A stretch of 64,000 nt of DNA, taken from NCBI GenBank assembly GCA_035625025.1, contig DASPQJ010000056.1:22073-86072 (forward strand). Direction: 5' to 3'. Position 1 is the stretch's first letter. The number at the start of each line of letters is the position of its first letter. The translations under genes and the position numbers were made by a program. Below, piece after piece: positions 41,392 to 50,912 of this stretch. This DNA is from Bog-793 sp035625025. Lineage in GTDB: Bacteria > Actinomycetota > Acidimicrobiia > Acidimicrobiales > Bog-793. The notes under the pieces were generated by a model that was given only the letters and a program-made list of their open reading frames with translations, did no database searches and was not told where the DNA came from.

Positions 41392-42620
41392 GGCCGCAGC
41401 ACGGAATCGACGTAGGTGATTCCGCTCAAGATGGCGAACAACACGATGCTCGACCCCATCAGCCACCAGTAGCCGCGCCACGAGGCGCGCACCGCGAGGA
41501 CGGCGAGAAGCGGGAAGGCGATGAGCAAAAAGCGCGGGTTCGGCGGCACGTACTCGGAGGTGACCGTGAGGACCGCGATGCCGAAGGCCCAGATTCGCGC
41601 CTCGAGCGACACGGTGCGGGGCCGGCGGACGAGGAGGGCGAGACCGGCGACGAGAACGATGACGCCGAGCAGCCCGACGACGAGGTTGAGGTTGATCTTG
41701 TGATAGTCGAAATGGGTGAGCGAGATCTCGCCGGCGAGCGTCTGGGCCTGGCGGACGAGCGCGATACCGTCGATCCTCTCGCCCCAGCCGTCGTGCTGGG
41801 CGATGAGGCTCGCAAAGGGCGAGCCGGTCCAGACCCACAAGAACAACCCGAAGGCGGCGACGCCCACTGGCGACAGCACCGGCGCGACGAGGCTGCGCCG
41901 GAAGGACGGGTCGCGCCAGCCGACCCGGCGCAGCTCCATCGCCGCCGCCACGGCGCAGACGACGATGAGGACGACCCCGTCGGGGCCGACCGCCGTCGCC
42001 AGCCCGGCGAGGACGCCGGCGGCAAGCCAGCGACGGTGCTCGCAGGCGAGGATGCAGCCGGCCGCGAGCGGGATGAGGACCCCCTCGGAGTAGGCCATCG
42101 AGAAGACGACCGCGCCGGGGAAGAAACAGAAAAAGGCGACGGCCCTCCGGGCCCCGGTCGGTCCCCACCAGCCGAGCGCCAGCCGCTCGACGAGGAGCGT
42201 CGCGACGAAGCCCCCGACGAGGGCGAGGACGAGCCCGGCGACGGAGACGCTGCAGACGAGCACGTGGGCGACAAGCCACATGAGCATCGGGTAGAGGGGG
42301 AAGAAGCCGAGCGTCGTGTAGCCGTGGCGGACGACGAAATCCGGATAGCCGTGGGCCGCGACCGCCACGTACCAGCGGCCGTCCCAGTTCGTGAACTCGG
42401 TCATGAGGCCCTTGTGCCAGATGGCGTCGTCGACGAGGGCGACGACGAGGAGCAAGAGCCGCGATCCGAGGTAGACGGCGACCGGCCAGCGCATCGGCTT
42501 GAGGTAGCTCGCCAGGCGCGCGATCGCGAGGCGCCGCCGGACGGCGTGGTCGCCGGGCGGCCCGATCGGGCGGGCTGGCGCCTCGGGGCGCGTGACTACC
42601 GGCGCCGACCTACCGTCCAT
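41388..42620 (-). CDS. PIG-V-like mannosyltransferase family membrane protein
   Basis: This 410-residue protein has about nine membrane helices. The first loop carries LMTEFTNWDGRWYVAVAAHG YPD and TTLGFFPLYPMLMW, the WDGxWY motif of the PIG-V/GT76 family. AVVFSMAYSEGVLIPLAAGC ILA, with the SEG motif, supports this. In eukaryotes PIG-V adds the second mannose to GPI; bacterial members are thought to mannosylate lipid- or protein-linked acceptors. Its stop overlaps the convergent GT39-like gene by three bases. A 77-base gap separates it from the next minus-strand gene. Confidence 0.8.
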   Translation of the reverse strand: MDGRSAPVVTRPEAPARPIGPPGDHAVRRRLAIARLASYLKPMRWPVAVYLGSRLLLLVVALVDDAIWHKGLMTEFTNWDGRWYVAVAAHGYPDFVVRHGYTTLGFFPLYPMLMWLVAHVLVCSVSVAGLVLALVGGFVATLLVERLALGWWGPTGARRAVAFFCFFPGAVVFSMAYSEGVLIPLAAGCILACEHRRWLAAGVLAGLATAVGPDGVVLIVVCAVAAAMELRRVGWRDPSFRRSLVAPVLSPVGVAAFGLFLWVWTGSPFASLIAQHDGWGERIDGIALVRQAQTLAGEISLTHFDYHKINLNLVVGLLGVIVLVAGLALLVRRPRTVSLEARIWAFGIAVLTVTSEYVPPNPRFLLIAFPLLAVLAVRASWRGYWWLMGSSIVLFAILSGITYVDSVLRP

Positions 42621-42696
42621 GGCGGCAGTCTACGGCGGGGTCTCGGGCCCGGGAAAAGCCCGAGCGACCGCGTTCCGGCCATTTCGGTCAGGTTCC

Positions 42697-45078
42697 TCAC
42701 CGGCTGCGGCCCCGGGGAGAGCCGGCGCGGTCCCGTCGCGCGAGGTCGGCGGCCACGTCCAACCAGAGATCCCCGCCGCGGCGCGCCCGGCTCGGGGGCC
42801 CGAGGGCCGCGCTGACCCACTTCACGACGAGATTCGAGTCCGGCTGGCCGAGTTCGACGACGACGGCGTCGACGTGGTGGAGGCCGAGGAAGCTCCGCAG
42901 GTCGGCGACCCGGCGCGGATCGACGGTCCCGGGCATCGTCGGGCCGTAGACGACGACGCGCTCGTCGCGCGCGACGTTGCGAAAGCGCGCCCCGCGCCGC
43001 ACCGCACCGGCGTAGCGGGTCTGGGGGGTCGCCCGGACCTTCACGTAGTCCCCGTCCGACTCGGCGACGAAGAACTCGTGCGTCACGCGGTTGATGGACT
43101 CGACGACGCCGGTGACGGCGGGGCGGCGCCCGGCGGTCGCCGCGGCGTGACCGGCGACGACGATCTCGGTCGCGTTGACGAACTCGACCGTCGGCGCGAG
43201 GTAGGGGAGCCCCGGGATCGGCACCGTCCCGTGGGCCAAAGGATCGGCGAGCATCGCTTCGACGTTGTAAGGGGGGAGCGCGCTCGGCAGCAGCGTCGCC
43301 CCGCCTGTTGGTCCCCGGCGCAGCGCGTAGCTGCCGATGAGCGTGAAGCGCATCCCGGCGAGCGCCTGCCAGAGCATCGCCTCGTCCGTGGAGGGCGTCG
43401 TGTAGGGGTAGGTGACGACGACGCTGCCGGGGGGGATCGCCGCGAGGTTCTGGGAGCTCTCCCCGGGGGCGGGCGAGGTCGGTGCGGAGCCGTAGGGCCA
43501 GTTGGGGAGCAGGGCCGCGACCGTCGCGAGCGCGAGGACCGCGATCGTGCCGCGGCCGAGCCTCTGGCGGGCGCGCCGCGGACGCGCCCCCGACCGCTCC
43601 GGAGCCGCGTTCGTCCGCCGCGTCGCCAGCCACTCGGCGAGGGCGATCGAGATCGCCAGGGCCACGAAGAACGTGACGAAAAGGGCGAGGCGGGACGGCA
43701 GCACGTCGTCGAGGAAGGGCAGGCGGCGCAGGATCTTGAAGGGGAGCTCGAACGGCAGGTGCACGGTGTGGCGGTCGAAGCGGAGGTGGTCGCCCAGCGA
43801 GAGCACGAAGGCGACGAGGACCATCACCGCGGCAAACCGCATCCAGGGCCGCCGCCACCAGCGCCCGACGGCGAAGGCGAGTAGCAGGAGCAAGGGGATC
43901 GACAGGTAGCTCCCGTTCTCGTCGACGTTGCCGACGCCGGCGACGAGCGCCGAGCCGATCGCCGTCAGCCTCCCCGGCGCGACGAGCTCGGCCGACGTCG
44001 GGATGATCGGACTGAGGAGGTCGACGTTGAAGATGTCGTGGGCTCCCTGGCTCGGCCCGAGGAAATGGAGCGGCCCGTGAGTCATGAGATAGGCGGGATA
44101 GGCGATCGCGGCGGCACAGAGCCCGGCACCGATGAGAAGACCGACCGCGGCGTGCGGGGCCCGGCGAACGACGGATCGGGGGTGGGTGATGATGATGAGG
44201 ACGATCCCGGTCACGGTGAAGATGACGGTCGAGGCGAGGATCTCCGAGCTGATGAAGTACTGCGCGGCGCCGAGCGCGCCGAGGAGAAGGCCCCAGAGAT
44301 AGGCCGAGTGCTCCTGGCGCACGACGAGTTCGTAGACGGCGTAGAAGATGAGCGGCGGCAACGGGACGAAGCTGAGGTTGAGGTGCACCGAGGCCTGGCT
44401 CAGCATGTAGGGGGAGAAGCCGTAGAGGAGGCCGCCGACGAAGGCGGCCGGTGTCGAGTGCAGCCAGCGCCCAAGGACGAAGAACGTCGCGAACGCGGAA
44501 AGGGGGAAGGCGAGCCAGCGCAGCAGGTTCTCGCTCGCCACGGGGCTTATGGCGAGCGTGAGGGGCGCGGCGAGAAGGCCGAGCAGGGGCATGCCCGTGT
44601 TCTGGGCGAGATCGACGCCAACGGGGTAGTTGATGAGGCTCGTCGCGAACAGGTTGTGCCAGTGCGCCAGGGCGTAGGGGGTGAAGGCGAGGAACCACGC
44701 CGTCTGGATGATGTCCTTGTTCCCGCCGCAATCGCAGGCCGCGATGCGCGTCGGGTCGCCCGGCCAGGCCGGGAGGTTGGCGATGGCGCCGATCAGGGCG
44801 TAGACGACGAGCGCGGCGACGAAAGGGTGTCGCCGCACCCGGTCGACAAGGGCGTTCGCCCGCGCCGCAAGGCCGCGACCGATGATCGCGACGCGATGGA
44901 CGTGAGGAGCGCGATTGACGGACAAGACCCCTACGGTAGGCCGACGGTGCTCCGGTGTGGCGGTGGTCACGGTGGCGCTTGCCAATGAGGCGCGTCCCTG
45001 GCGGGGACGGGAGAACCCGGGGTCGACAGCCCATGTCCCCCGGCTCGCCCGGTTCCCTAGGGTCCTCGTTCGTGCCAC
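42697..45078 (-). CDS. Large polytopic membrane protein, GT-C/YfhO-like
   Basis: This protein has up to 793 residues. The N-terminal 550 residues contain about 12 membrane helices, with a first loop AACDCGGNKDIIQTAWFLAF and SLINYPVGVDLAQNTGMPLL that resembles the acidic loop of GT-C enzymes. A helical repeat includes VGGLLYGFSPYMLSQASVHL. A soluble periplasmic C-terminal part follows (VVVTYPYTTPSTDEAMLWQA, LAGMRFTLIGSYALRRG). Similar actinobacterial proteins are annotated only as conserved membrane proteins; an envelope glycan role is inferred from neighbours. The ATG at 45078 may be upstream of the true start, since the first 60 residues are not membrane-like; a TTG near 44926 is an alternative. 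Confidence 0.75.
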   Translation of the reverse strand: MARTRTLGNRASRGTWAVDPGFSRPRQGRASLASATVTTATPEHRRPTVGVLSVNRAPHVHRVAIIGRGLAARANALVDRVRRHPFVAALVVYALIGAIANLPAWPGDPTRIAACDCGGNKDIIQTAWFLAFTPYALAHWHNLFATSLINYPVGVDLAQNTGMPLLGLLAAPLTLAISPVASENLLRWLAFPLSAFATFFVLGRWLHSTPAAFVGGLLYGFSPYMLSQASVHLNLSFVPLPPLIFYAVYELVVRQEHSAYLWGLLLGALGAAQYFISSEILASTVIFTVTGIVLIIITHPRSVVRRAPHAAVGLLIGAGLCAAAIAYPAYLMTHGPLHFLGPSQGAHDIFNVDLLSPIIPTSAELVAPGRLTAIGSALVAGVGNVDENGSYLSIPLLLLLAFAVGRWWRRPWMRFAAVMVLVAFVLSLGDHLRFDRHTVHLPFELPFKILRRLPFLDDVLPSRLALFVTFFVALAISIALAEWLATRRTNAAPERSGARPRRARQRLGRGTIAVLALATVAALLPNWPYGSAPTSPAPGESSQNLAAIPPGSVVVTYPYTTPSTDEAMLWQALAGMRFTLIGSYALRRGPTGGATLLPSALPPYNVEAMLADPLAHGTVPIPGLPYLAPTVEFVNATEIVVAGHAAATAGRRPAVTGVVESINRVTHEFFVAESDGDYVKVRATPQTRYAGAVRRGARFRNVARDERVVVYGPTMPGTVDPRRVADLRSFLGLHHVDAVVVELGQPDSNLVVKWVSAALGPPSRARRGGDLWLDVAADLARRDRAGSPRGRSR

Positions 45079-45371
45079 CCGAAAGGGACGATGTCGCTTG
45101 GGGGACCGTTCCCACAGTTGCTGTCGGCGCGCCGGGTCGTTTTTTGGGCCTCAGTCTTCACCGCGGGGAGCGGCAAGTCGGTCGCTCGGACACGGAGAGT
45201 CGGCGCGGTCCAAATAGGTCGTCGCCGATCTAGCCGCCTGAGTCGTTTTGGTCCTACCCTGGGCGATGTGCCCCCCACCTGCCCACTGTGCCGCCGATCG
45301 GTCGGCGTGCCCACCGCGGATCGCCGCGGCGGAGAGCCGGAGACGAAAGTGACGCCCCCAGGTCGGTCGGG

Positions 45372-46760
45372 ATGAGGGCTCCGAGTGCGTCGTTCTCGGT
45401 GACGATGCGGGTCGAGCTCGCCGACCCCCGCGGCGTCGGCGCGATCACGACCGCGGTGGGAGACGCCGGAGGCCTCGTGACGGCACTCGACATCGTCGAG
45501 TCCCGCGCCGACGCGCTCGTCGTCGACCTGACGTGCAACGCCTTCAACGAGGCCCACGCCGAGCGGCTCAACGCCGTTGTCGACGCCGTGGACGGTGCGC
45601 ACGTTCGGGCGATGAGCGATCGGACGCTTCTCCTCCACCTCGGCGGCAAGCTCGCCATCGCCTCTCGCGTGCCCTTGCGCACCCGGGACGACCTGTCGAT
45701 GGCCTACACCCCGGGCGTCGCGCGAGTCTCGATGGCGATCGCGAAGGACCCCTATGCGGTACGCAACCTGACGATCAAGTCGAACACGGTCGCCGTCGTC
45801 ACCGACGGCTCCGCCGTGCTCGGTCTCGGCAACATCGGTCCGGAGGCGGCGCTGCCGGTCATGGAGGGCAAGGCCCTCTTGTTCAAGCGGTTCGCCGATG
45901 TCGACGCCTGGCCGATCTGTCTCGCCACCCAGGACACCGACGAGATCGTCCGGGTCGTCGAGTGCCTCGCCCCCGTCTTCGGGGGCATCAACCTCGAGGA
46001 CATCGCCGCGCCGCGCTGTTTCGAGGTCGAGGAGCGGCTGCGTGAGTCGCTCGACATCCCGGTCTTCCACGACGACCAGCACGGCACCGCGGTCGTCGTC
46101 TTCGCGGCGCTGACGAACGCGCTGCGCGTCGTCGGCAAGCAGATGAAAGAGGTCCGCGTCGTCGTCCTCGGCATTGGCGCGGCGGGCGTCGCCATCACGA
46201 AGCTGCTTCTCGCCGAGGGCGTGGGCGACGTGATCGCCCTCAACCGACGGGGCATTCTCGCCAAGAAGACCCCGGGCCTCGACGAGCCGCGGCGCTGGAT
46301 CGCCGCCCACACGAACTGCGAAGGCCGCGAGGGCGGCATCGCCGAAGCGGTCGCCGGCGCCGACGTCCTGATCGGTGTCTCGGGCCCGAACCTCGTCACC
46401 GAGGAGCACCTCGCGAAGCTCGGCAAGGATGCGATCGTCTTCGCGCTCGCCAACCCGACGCCCGAGGTCGACTCCGAGATCGCCCGGCGGTATGCGGCGA
46501 TCGTCGCCACCGGTCGCAGCGACGAGTCGAACCAGATCAACAACGTGCTGGTCTTCCCCGGACTGTTCCGCGGCCTTCTGGATGCCGGGGCGAAGAAGAT
46601 CACGGACGAGATGGAGCTCGAAGCGGGTCGTGCTCTCGCCGCGGTCGTCGGCGAGGAGGAGCTCTCGCCCGCCTACATCATCCCGACGGTCTTCAACCAG
46701 GCCGTCGTCCCCGCGGTCTCCTCGGCGGTCGAGCGGGTCGCGCGGGCGTCCGGGGGATGA
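45372..46760 (+). CDS. NAD(P)-dependent malic enzyme with N-terminal ACT domain
   Basis: This 462-residue protein converts malate to pyruvate and CO2. Residues 1-85 form an ACT domain (SFSVTMRVELADPRGVGAIT, ALDIVESRADALVVDLTCNA), a small-molecule sensor. The catalytic part has MAYTPGVARVSMAIAKDPYA, the metal/substrate segment NLEDIAAPRCFEVEERLRES, PVFHDDQHGTAVVVFAALTN, the dinucleotide fold VVVLGIGAAGVAITKLLLAE and FALANPTPEVDSEIA. Start ATG 45372 precedes the ACT strand; a strong in-frame alternative is not visible. The ACT domain suggests allosteric control, possibly by an amino acid. The gene stands alone between divergent and convergent neighbours. Confidence 0.93.
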   Translation: MRAPSASFSVTMRVELADPRGVGAITTAVGDAGGLVTALDIVESRADALVVDLTCNAFNEAHAERLNAVVDAVDGAHVRAMSDRTLLLHLGGKLAIASRVPLRTRDDLSMAYTPGVARVSMAIAKDPYAVRNLTIKSNTVAVVTDGSAVLGLGNIGPEAALPVMEGKALLFKRFADVDAWPICLATQDTDEIVRVVECLAPVFGGINLEDIAAPRCFEVEERLRESLDIPVFHDDQHGTAVVVFAALTNALRVVGKQMKEVRVVVLGIGAAGVAITKLLLAEGVGDVIALNRRGILAKKTPGLDEPRRWIAAHTNCEGREGGIAEAVAGADVLIGVSGPNLVTEEHLAKLGKDAIVFALANPTPEVDSEIARRYAAIVATGRSDESNQINNVLVFPGLFRGLLDAGAKKITDEMELEAGRALAAVVGEEELSPAYIIPTVFNQAVVPAVSSAVERVARASGG

Positions 46761-46777
46761 GCTGCCGCCTGATCTGA

Positions 46778-47905
46778 TCAGGCGTCGGCCCGCCGCCAGT
46801 GGATCGCGGCGAGCCGCTTGGCCGAGACGTAGCCGTTCTCGGCAAACCAGCGGGCCGAGCGCTCGATCGCCTCGCCGGCGGGCCGGGACTGGTATCCGAG
46901 CTCGCGGCGTGCCCGCGCGTCGCTGAACACCATCCGGGTCGAGGCCATGCGCGCCCCTTCGAGCGGCACGCGCGGCGGGCGGTGGAACAATTTCCCCTCG
47001 ACGAATTCCGAGGCGTAGGCGGCGCCGAGCGCCGCGGCCCGGGGGACCCGGAAACGCGGTCCGGGCAGTCCGGTGCAGCGGGAGAGCTCGGCGAGGATCT
47101 GGCGCAGCTCGAGGTTCTCGCCGCCGACGATGTAGCTGCGCCCGACCTCGCCGCGCTCGGCGGCGAGCAGATGCCCGGCGGCGACGTCGTCGACGTCGAC
47201 GACGTTGAGCGCGGTGTCGAACCAACCGGGCATCCGGCCGTTCAGGTAGTCGACGACGAGCCGTCCCGTCGGGGTCGGCGTGTGGTCACCGGGACCGAGC
47301 GGGGTCGTCGGCAGGACGAGGGTGATCGGCATCCCCAGGGCCGCGGCGCGCAGCACCTCGTGCTCGGCGACGTACTTCGACTGCTTGTACAGACCGAAGA
47401 GGTGGTCGACGTGGGGCGCGCAGGTCTCGTCGGCGGGCCCGCGCGCGACGACGTCCTCCAGCCCGAGGGTGCCGACCGAGCTCGTGTAGACGACGAGCTC
47501 ACTACCGGCGGCGCTTGCCGCCGCGAGGACGTTGCGGGTGCCGTCGACGTTGACGCGGTAAAAGACCGACGGGTCCGGGGACCAGAACCGGTAGACGGCG
47601 GCGACGTGGAAGACAACGCGCGCCCCCCTCATCGCCTGGCGCACTGCCCCGGCGTCGCGCACGTCCGCCTCGAATCGCTCGACGGGCATCCCGTCGAGGT
47701 TCGAGTGCCGGGCGCCGGGCTCGACGAGCGCCGCGACCTCGAGGCGCCGCGCGACGAGGGCGCGGGTGATCGCCGTCCCGATGAAGCCGCTCGCCCCGGT
47801 GACGGCGACCCGCTCGCCGGGCTCGAGCACCCGACGCCTCGCCGACGCCGGGGGCGCTGGACCCGCCCCGTGGCCTGTCGTCTCGCCCATCGTTTCTCCC
47901 GTCAT
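46778..47905 (-). CDS. HpnA-like NAD-dependent epimerase/dehydrogenase
   Basis: This 375-residue extended short-chain dehydrogenase has the cofactor motif VAVTGASGFIGTAITRALVA, VEPGARHSNLDGMPVERFEA, VVFHVAAVYRFWSPDPSVFY, VVYTSSVGTLG and YKQSKYVAE (catalytic Tyr-x3-Lys). The run GARxxNLDGxxVExxxADVRD and the VYRFWSPDP loop are typical of hopanoid-associated sugar epimerases (HpnA), related to dihydroflavonol reductases. No other hopanoid gene is clearly present in the window, so a hopanoid link is only suggested. ATG 47905 or 47890 are both possible starts. Confidence 0.8.
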   Translation of the reverse strand: MTGETMGETTGHGAGPAPPASARRRVLEPGERVAVTGASGFIGTAITRALVARRLEVAALVEPGARHSNLDGMPVERFEADVRDAGAVRQAMRGARVVFHVAAVYRFWSPDPSVFYRVNVDGTRNVLAAASAAGSELVVYTSSVGTLGLEDVVARGPADETCAPHVDHLFGLYKQSKYVAEHEVLRAAALGMPITLVLPTTPLGPGDHTPTPTGRLVVDYLNGRMPGWFDTALNVVDVDDVAAGHLLAAERGEVGRSYIVGGENLELRQILAELSRCTGLPGPRFRVPRAAALGAAYASEFVEGKLFHRPPRVPLEGARMASTRMVFSDARARRELGYQSRPAGEAIERSARWFAENGYVSAKRLAAIHWRRADA

Positions 47906-48003
47906 CAAAGGACCGGGCACTTCACCGGTCGGGCTCCCCACCGTCGGTCCCGAACGCTGCCGACGCGTCCTGCAACGCGGCGCGGAGCGGCGAGGTGGCC
48001 AGT

Positions 48004-48009
48004 TATACA
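48004..48009 (+). promoter_or_regulatory. Possible -10 element for the GABA operon
   Basis: TATACA stands out in this GC-rich intergenic region, 29 bases before the GTG start at 48038 and just before the strong ribosome-binding site AGGAGGGGAGGAG. No convincing -35 is seen. Confidence 0.35.
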
Positions 48010-48037
48010 CTCGCCTCCCGTCAGGAGGGGAGGAGCC

Positions 48038-49492
48038 GTGAGCCCATCGACCAGATCAGCGTCGCGCGCCAAGCTCGCGAACTTCGTCGGGGGGAAGAAG
48101 CTCGCCGCGCTCGGCGGGGAGACGACCGAGCTCGTCAACCCCTCGACCGGCGAGGTTTACGCCACGGCGCCGCTCTCGCGCTCGGCCGACGTCGACGCCG
48201 CGTTCGGTGTTGCCGCGGCCGCGTTCCCGGCGTGGCGGGACGCGACGCCGGCGGAGCGGAGCCTCGCGCTCCTCCGGATCGCCGACGCAATCGCCGACCA
48301 CGCCGACGAGCTCGTGCGGATCGAGGGCGAGAACACCGGGAAGCCGCTCGCCCTGACGGCGTCCGAGGAGATCCCGCCGATCATCGACCAGATCCGCTTC
48401 TTCGCGGCGGCGGCGCGCCTGCTCGACGGCCGGTCGGCCGGGGAGTACATGGCGAACCACACCTCGTACGTACGCCGGGAGCCAATCGGGGTCTGCGCCG
48501 CGGTGACGCCGTGGAACTACCCGGCGATGATGGCCGTCTGGAAGTGGGCGCCCGCCCTCGCGGCCGGGAACACGATGGTGCTGAAGCCGTCGGACACGAC
48601 CCCGGCCTCGACTCTTTTCCTGGCCGAGCTGATGGCCGAACACCTGCCCTCCGGGGTCTTCAACGTCGTCTGCGGCGACCGTGACACGGGGCGTCTGCTC
48701 GTCGCCCACGACACGCCGGCGATGGTCTCGATCACCGGCAGTGTGCGCGCCGGCATCGAGGTCGCCTCGGCCGCGGCCCAGGGGCTGAAACGCGTCCACC
48801 TCGAGCTCGGCGGTAAGGCCCCGGTCGTCGTCTTCGACGACGCCGACGTCGCGGCCGCCGCGGCGGGGATCGCGGTCGCGGGCTACTTCAACGCCGGACA
48901 GGACTGCACGGCGGCGACGCGGGTGCTGGCGGGCGCCCGGGTGCACGACGACCTCGTCGCCGCGCTCGTCGAAAAGGCGGCCGAGACGAAGACGGCCGGG
49001 ATCGAGGTCGCCGACGCCGACTACGGACCTCTCAACAACGCCAACCAGCTCGCCCGGGTCGCGGGGTTCCTGGAGCGGGCGCCCGCCCACGCCGAGGTGC
49101 TGACCGGTGGTCAGCGCGTCGGCGAGCGGGGGTACCTCTTCGCGCCGACGGTCGTCGCCGGGCTGCGCCAGGACGACGAGATGATCCAGGAGGAGATCTT
49201 CGGCCCGGTCATCACCGTGCAGCGTTTTGACGCCGAGGGCGAGGCCATCGCCCGGGCGAACGGTGTCCGTTACGGTCTCGCCTCGAGCGTGTGGACCCGG
49301 GACCACGGCCGGGCGATGCGGATGACGAAGGCGCTCGAGTTCGGCGCGGTGTGGGTGAACACGCACATCCCGATCGTCGCCGAGATGCCCCACGGCGGCT
49401 TCAAGAGTTCCGGCTACGGCAAGGACCTCTCCGTGTACGGCTTCGAGGACTACACGCGCGTCAAGCACGTCATGCACTACATCGGCAACTAG
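48038..49492 (+). CDS. Aldehyde dehydrogenase, gamma-aminobutyraldehyde type
   Basis: This 484-residue NAD-dependent enzyme starts at GTG 48038 after a very strong ribosome-binding site. Key motifs are VTPWNYPAMMAVWKWAPALA, KPSDTTPASTLFLAELM, the glycine loop SITGSVRAGIEVA, the general-base Glu in VHLELGGKAPVVVFDDAD and catalytic Cys290 in AGQDCTAATRVLAG. It ends with HGGFKSSGYGKDLSVYGFED. The closest functional class is PatD/PuuC-type 4-aminobutyraldehyde dehydrogenase. The next gene is GABA transaminase, so the pair would take 4-aminobutanal through GABA to succinate semialdehyde. The enzyme that makes the aldehyde from putrescine is not in the window. Confidence 0.93.
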   Translation: MSPSTRSASRAKLANFVGGKKLAALGGETTELVNPSTGEVYATAPLSRSADVDAAFGVAAAAFPAWRDATPAERSLALLRIADAIADHADELVRIEGENTGKPLALTASEEIPPIIDQIRFFAAAARLLDGRSAGEYMANHTSYVRREPIGVCAAVTPWNYPAMMAVWKWAPALAAGNTMVLKPSDTTPASTLFLAELMAEHLPSGVFNVVCGDRDTGRLLVAHDTPAMVSITGSVRAGIEVASAAAQGLKRVHLELGGKAPVVVFDDADVAAAAAGIAVAGYFNAGQDCTAATRVLAGARVHDDLVAALVEKAAETKTAGIEVADADYGPLNNANQLARVAGFLERAPAHAEVLTGGQRVGERGYLFAPTVVAGLRQDDEMIQEEIFGPVITVQRFDAEGEAIARANGVRYGLASSVWTRDHGRAMRMTKALEFGAVWVNTHIPIVAEMPHGGFKSSGYGKDLSVYGFEDYTRVKHVMHYIGN

Positions 49493-49521
49493 GCGCCGAC
49501 AGGGCGGAAAGGACGGCCGCG

Positions 49522-50883
49522 GTGGGCAACGACGAGGCCTTGGCAGAAGACGGCGTGCCGGCGCGGCGGGAGATCGTGACCGAGGTCCCCGGCCCGCGGT
49601 CGCGCGAGCTCGAAGCCCGCCGACGCGCCGCCGTCGCGCCCGGGGTTTCCTCCTCGTTCCCCGCCTACATCGCCCGGGCGGCCGGCGCCATCGTCGAGGA
49701 CGTCGACGGCAACCGCTTCATCGACCTCGGCTCCGGCATCGCCGTCACCGGCGTCGGCCACGCCGCGCCGCGGGTCGTCGAGGCGGTGCGCGCCCAGGTG
49801 GCGCGGTTCACCCACACCTGTTTCATGGTCGCCCCCTACGAGCCGTACGTCGCGGTCTGCGAGGCCCTGAACGAGCTCACCCCGGGAGATCATGCCAAGT
49901 CGTCGGCTCTTTTCAACTCCGGGGCCGAGGCGGTCGAGAACGCCGTCAAGATCGCGCGCCACGCCACGGGGCGTCCGGCCGTCGTCGTCTTCGACCACGC
50001 GTACCACGGGCGGACGAACCTGACGATGGCGATGACCGCCAAGACGATGCCCTACAAGGCGGGCTTCGGTCCGTTCGCGCCCGAGGTCTACCGCGTCCCG
50101 GCCTCCTACCCGTTCCGGGACCCGCCGGGCATGGCCGGGTCCGAGGCGGCGCGTCGGGCGATCGACGAGATCGAGGTGCTGGTGGGGTCGGACCACGTCG
50201 CCTGCGTCGTCGTCGAGCCGATCCAGGGCGAGGGGGGCTTCGTCGTCCCCGCCGAGGGTTTCCTGGCGACGCTCGCCGCCTGGTGCCGCGACCGGGGCGT
50301 CGTGTTCGTCGCCGACGAGATCCAGTCCGGATTCGGCCGCACGGGGTACTGGTTCGCCTGCGAGCACGAGGGCGTCGTGCCCGACCTCGTGGCGTCGGCC
50401 AAGGGGATCGCCGCCGGCCTGCCGCTCGCCGCGGTGACCGGCCGGGAGGAGCTGATGGGCGCCGTCCACGCCGGCGGACTGGGCGGCACCTACGGGGGCA
50501 ACCCCGTCGCCTGCGCCGCGGCCCTCGCCGCGGTGCGCACGATGCGGGAGCTCGACCTGCCGGCGGCGGCGCGCCACCTCGGCGACGTGCTCGGCGACCG
50601 GCTGGGACGCCTCGGCGCGGCGCATCCGGGGATCGGCGACGTCCGCGGGCGGGGGGCGATGTTCGCCCTGGAGCTCGTCCGCCCCGGGACCCGGGAACCC
50701 GACGCCGAGTCGACCCGGCGGATCCTCGCCGCCTGCCACGCCCAAGGCGTCGTCGTCCTGTCGTGCGGCACCTACGGGAACGTCATCCGGCTCCTGCCGC
50801 CCTTCGTCATCTCCGACACGCTCCTCGCCGAGGGTCTCGACGTGCTCGAGGGCGCGGTGCACGAGGTGCTCGGCCGCACCTGA
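49522..50883 (+). CDS. gabT: 4-aminobutyrate--2-oxoglutarate transaminase
   Basis: This 453-residue class III PLP aminotransferase starts at GTG 49522. The N-terminal FIDLGSGIAVTGVGHAAPRV, SALFNSGAEAVENAVKIARH, DHAYHGRTNLTMAMTAK, VVVEPIQGEGGFVVPAEGFL, VADEIQSGFGRTG and the PLP lysine Lys294 in ASAKGIAAGLPLAAVTG are all present. It converts GABA and 2-oxoglutarate to succinate semialdehyde and glutamate. It lies 29 bases after the aldehyde dehydrogenase and is co-transcribed with it. A succinate-semialdehyde dehydrogenase is not visible nearby. Confidence 0.95.
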   Translation: MGNDEALAEDGVPARREIVTEVPGPRSRELEARRRAAVAPGVSSSFPAYIARAAGAIVEDVDGNRFIDLGSGIAVTGVGHAAPRVVEAVRAQVARFTHTCFMVAPYEPYVAVCEALNELTPGDHAKSSALFNSGAEAVENAVKIARHATGRPAVVVFDHAYHGRTNLTMAMTAKTMPYKAGFGPFAPEVYRVPASYPFRDPPGMAGSEAARRAIDEIEVLVGSDHVACVVVEPIQGEGGFVVPAEGFLATLAAWCRDRGVVFVADEIQSGFGRTGYWFACEHEGVVPDLVASAKGIAAGLPLAAVTGREELMGAVHAGGLGGTYGGNPVACAAALAAVRTMRELDLPAAARHLGDVLGDRLGRLGAAHPGIGDVRGRGAMFALELVRPGTREPDAESTRRILAACHAQGVVVLSCGTYGNVIRLLPPFVISDTLLAEGLDVLEGAVHEVLGRT

Positions 50884-50912
50884 CGGGGCGGCGCCGCCGG
50901 GACGCGCGACGG

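Noticed and set aside
45079..45371. Possible short genes between the 793-residue membrane protein and malic enzyme
   Set aside because: Frames are short, overlap the divergent promoter region and show no conserved composition.
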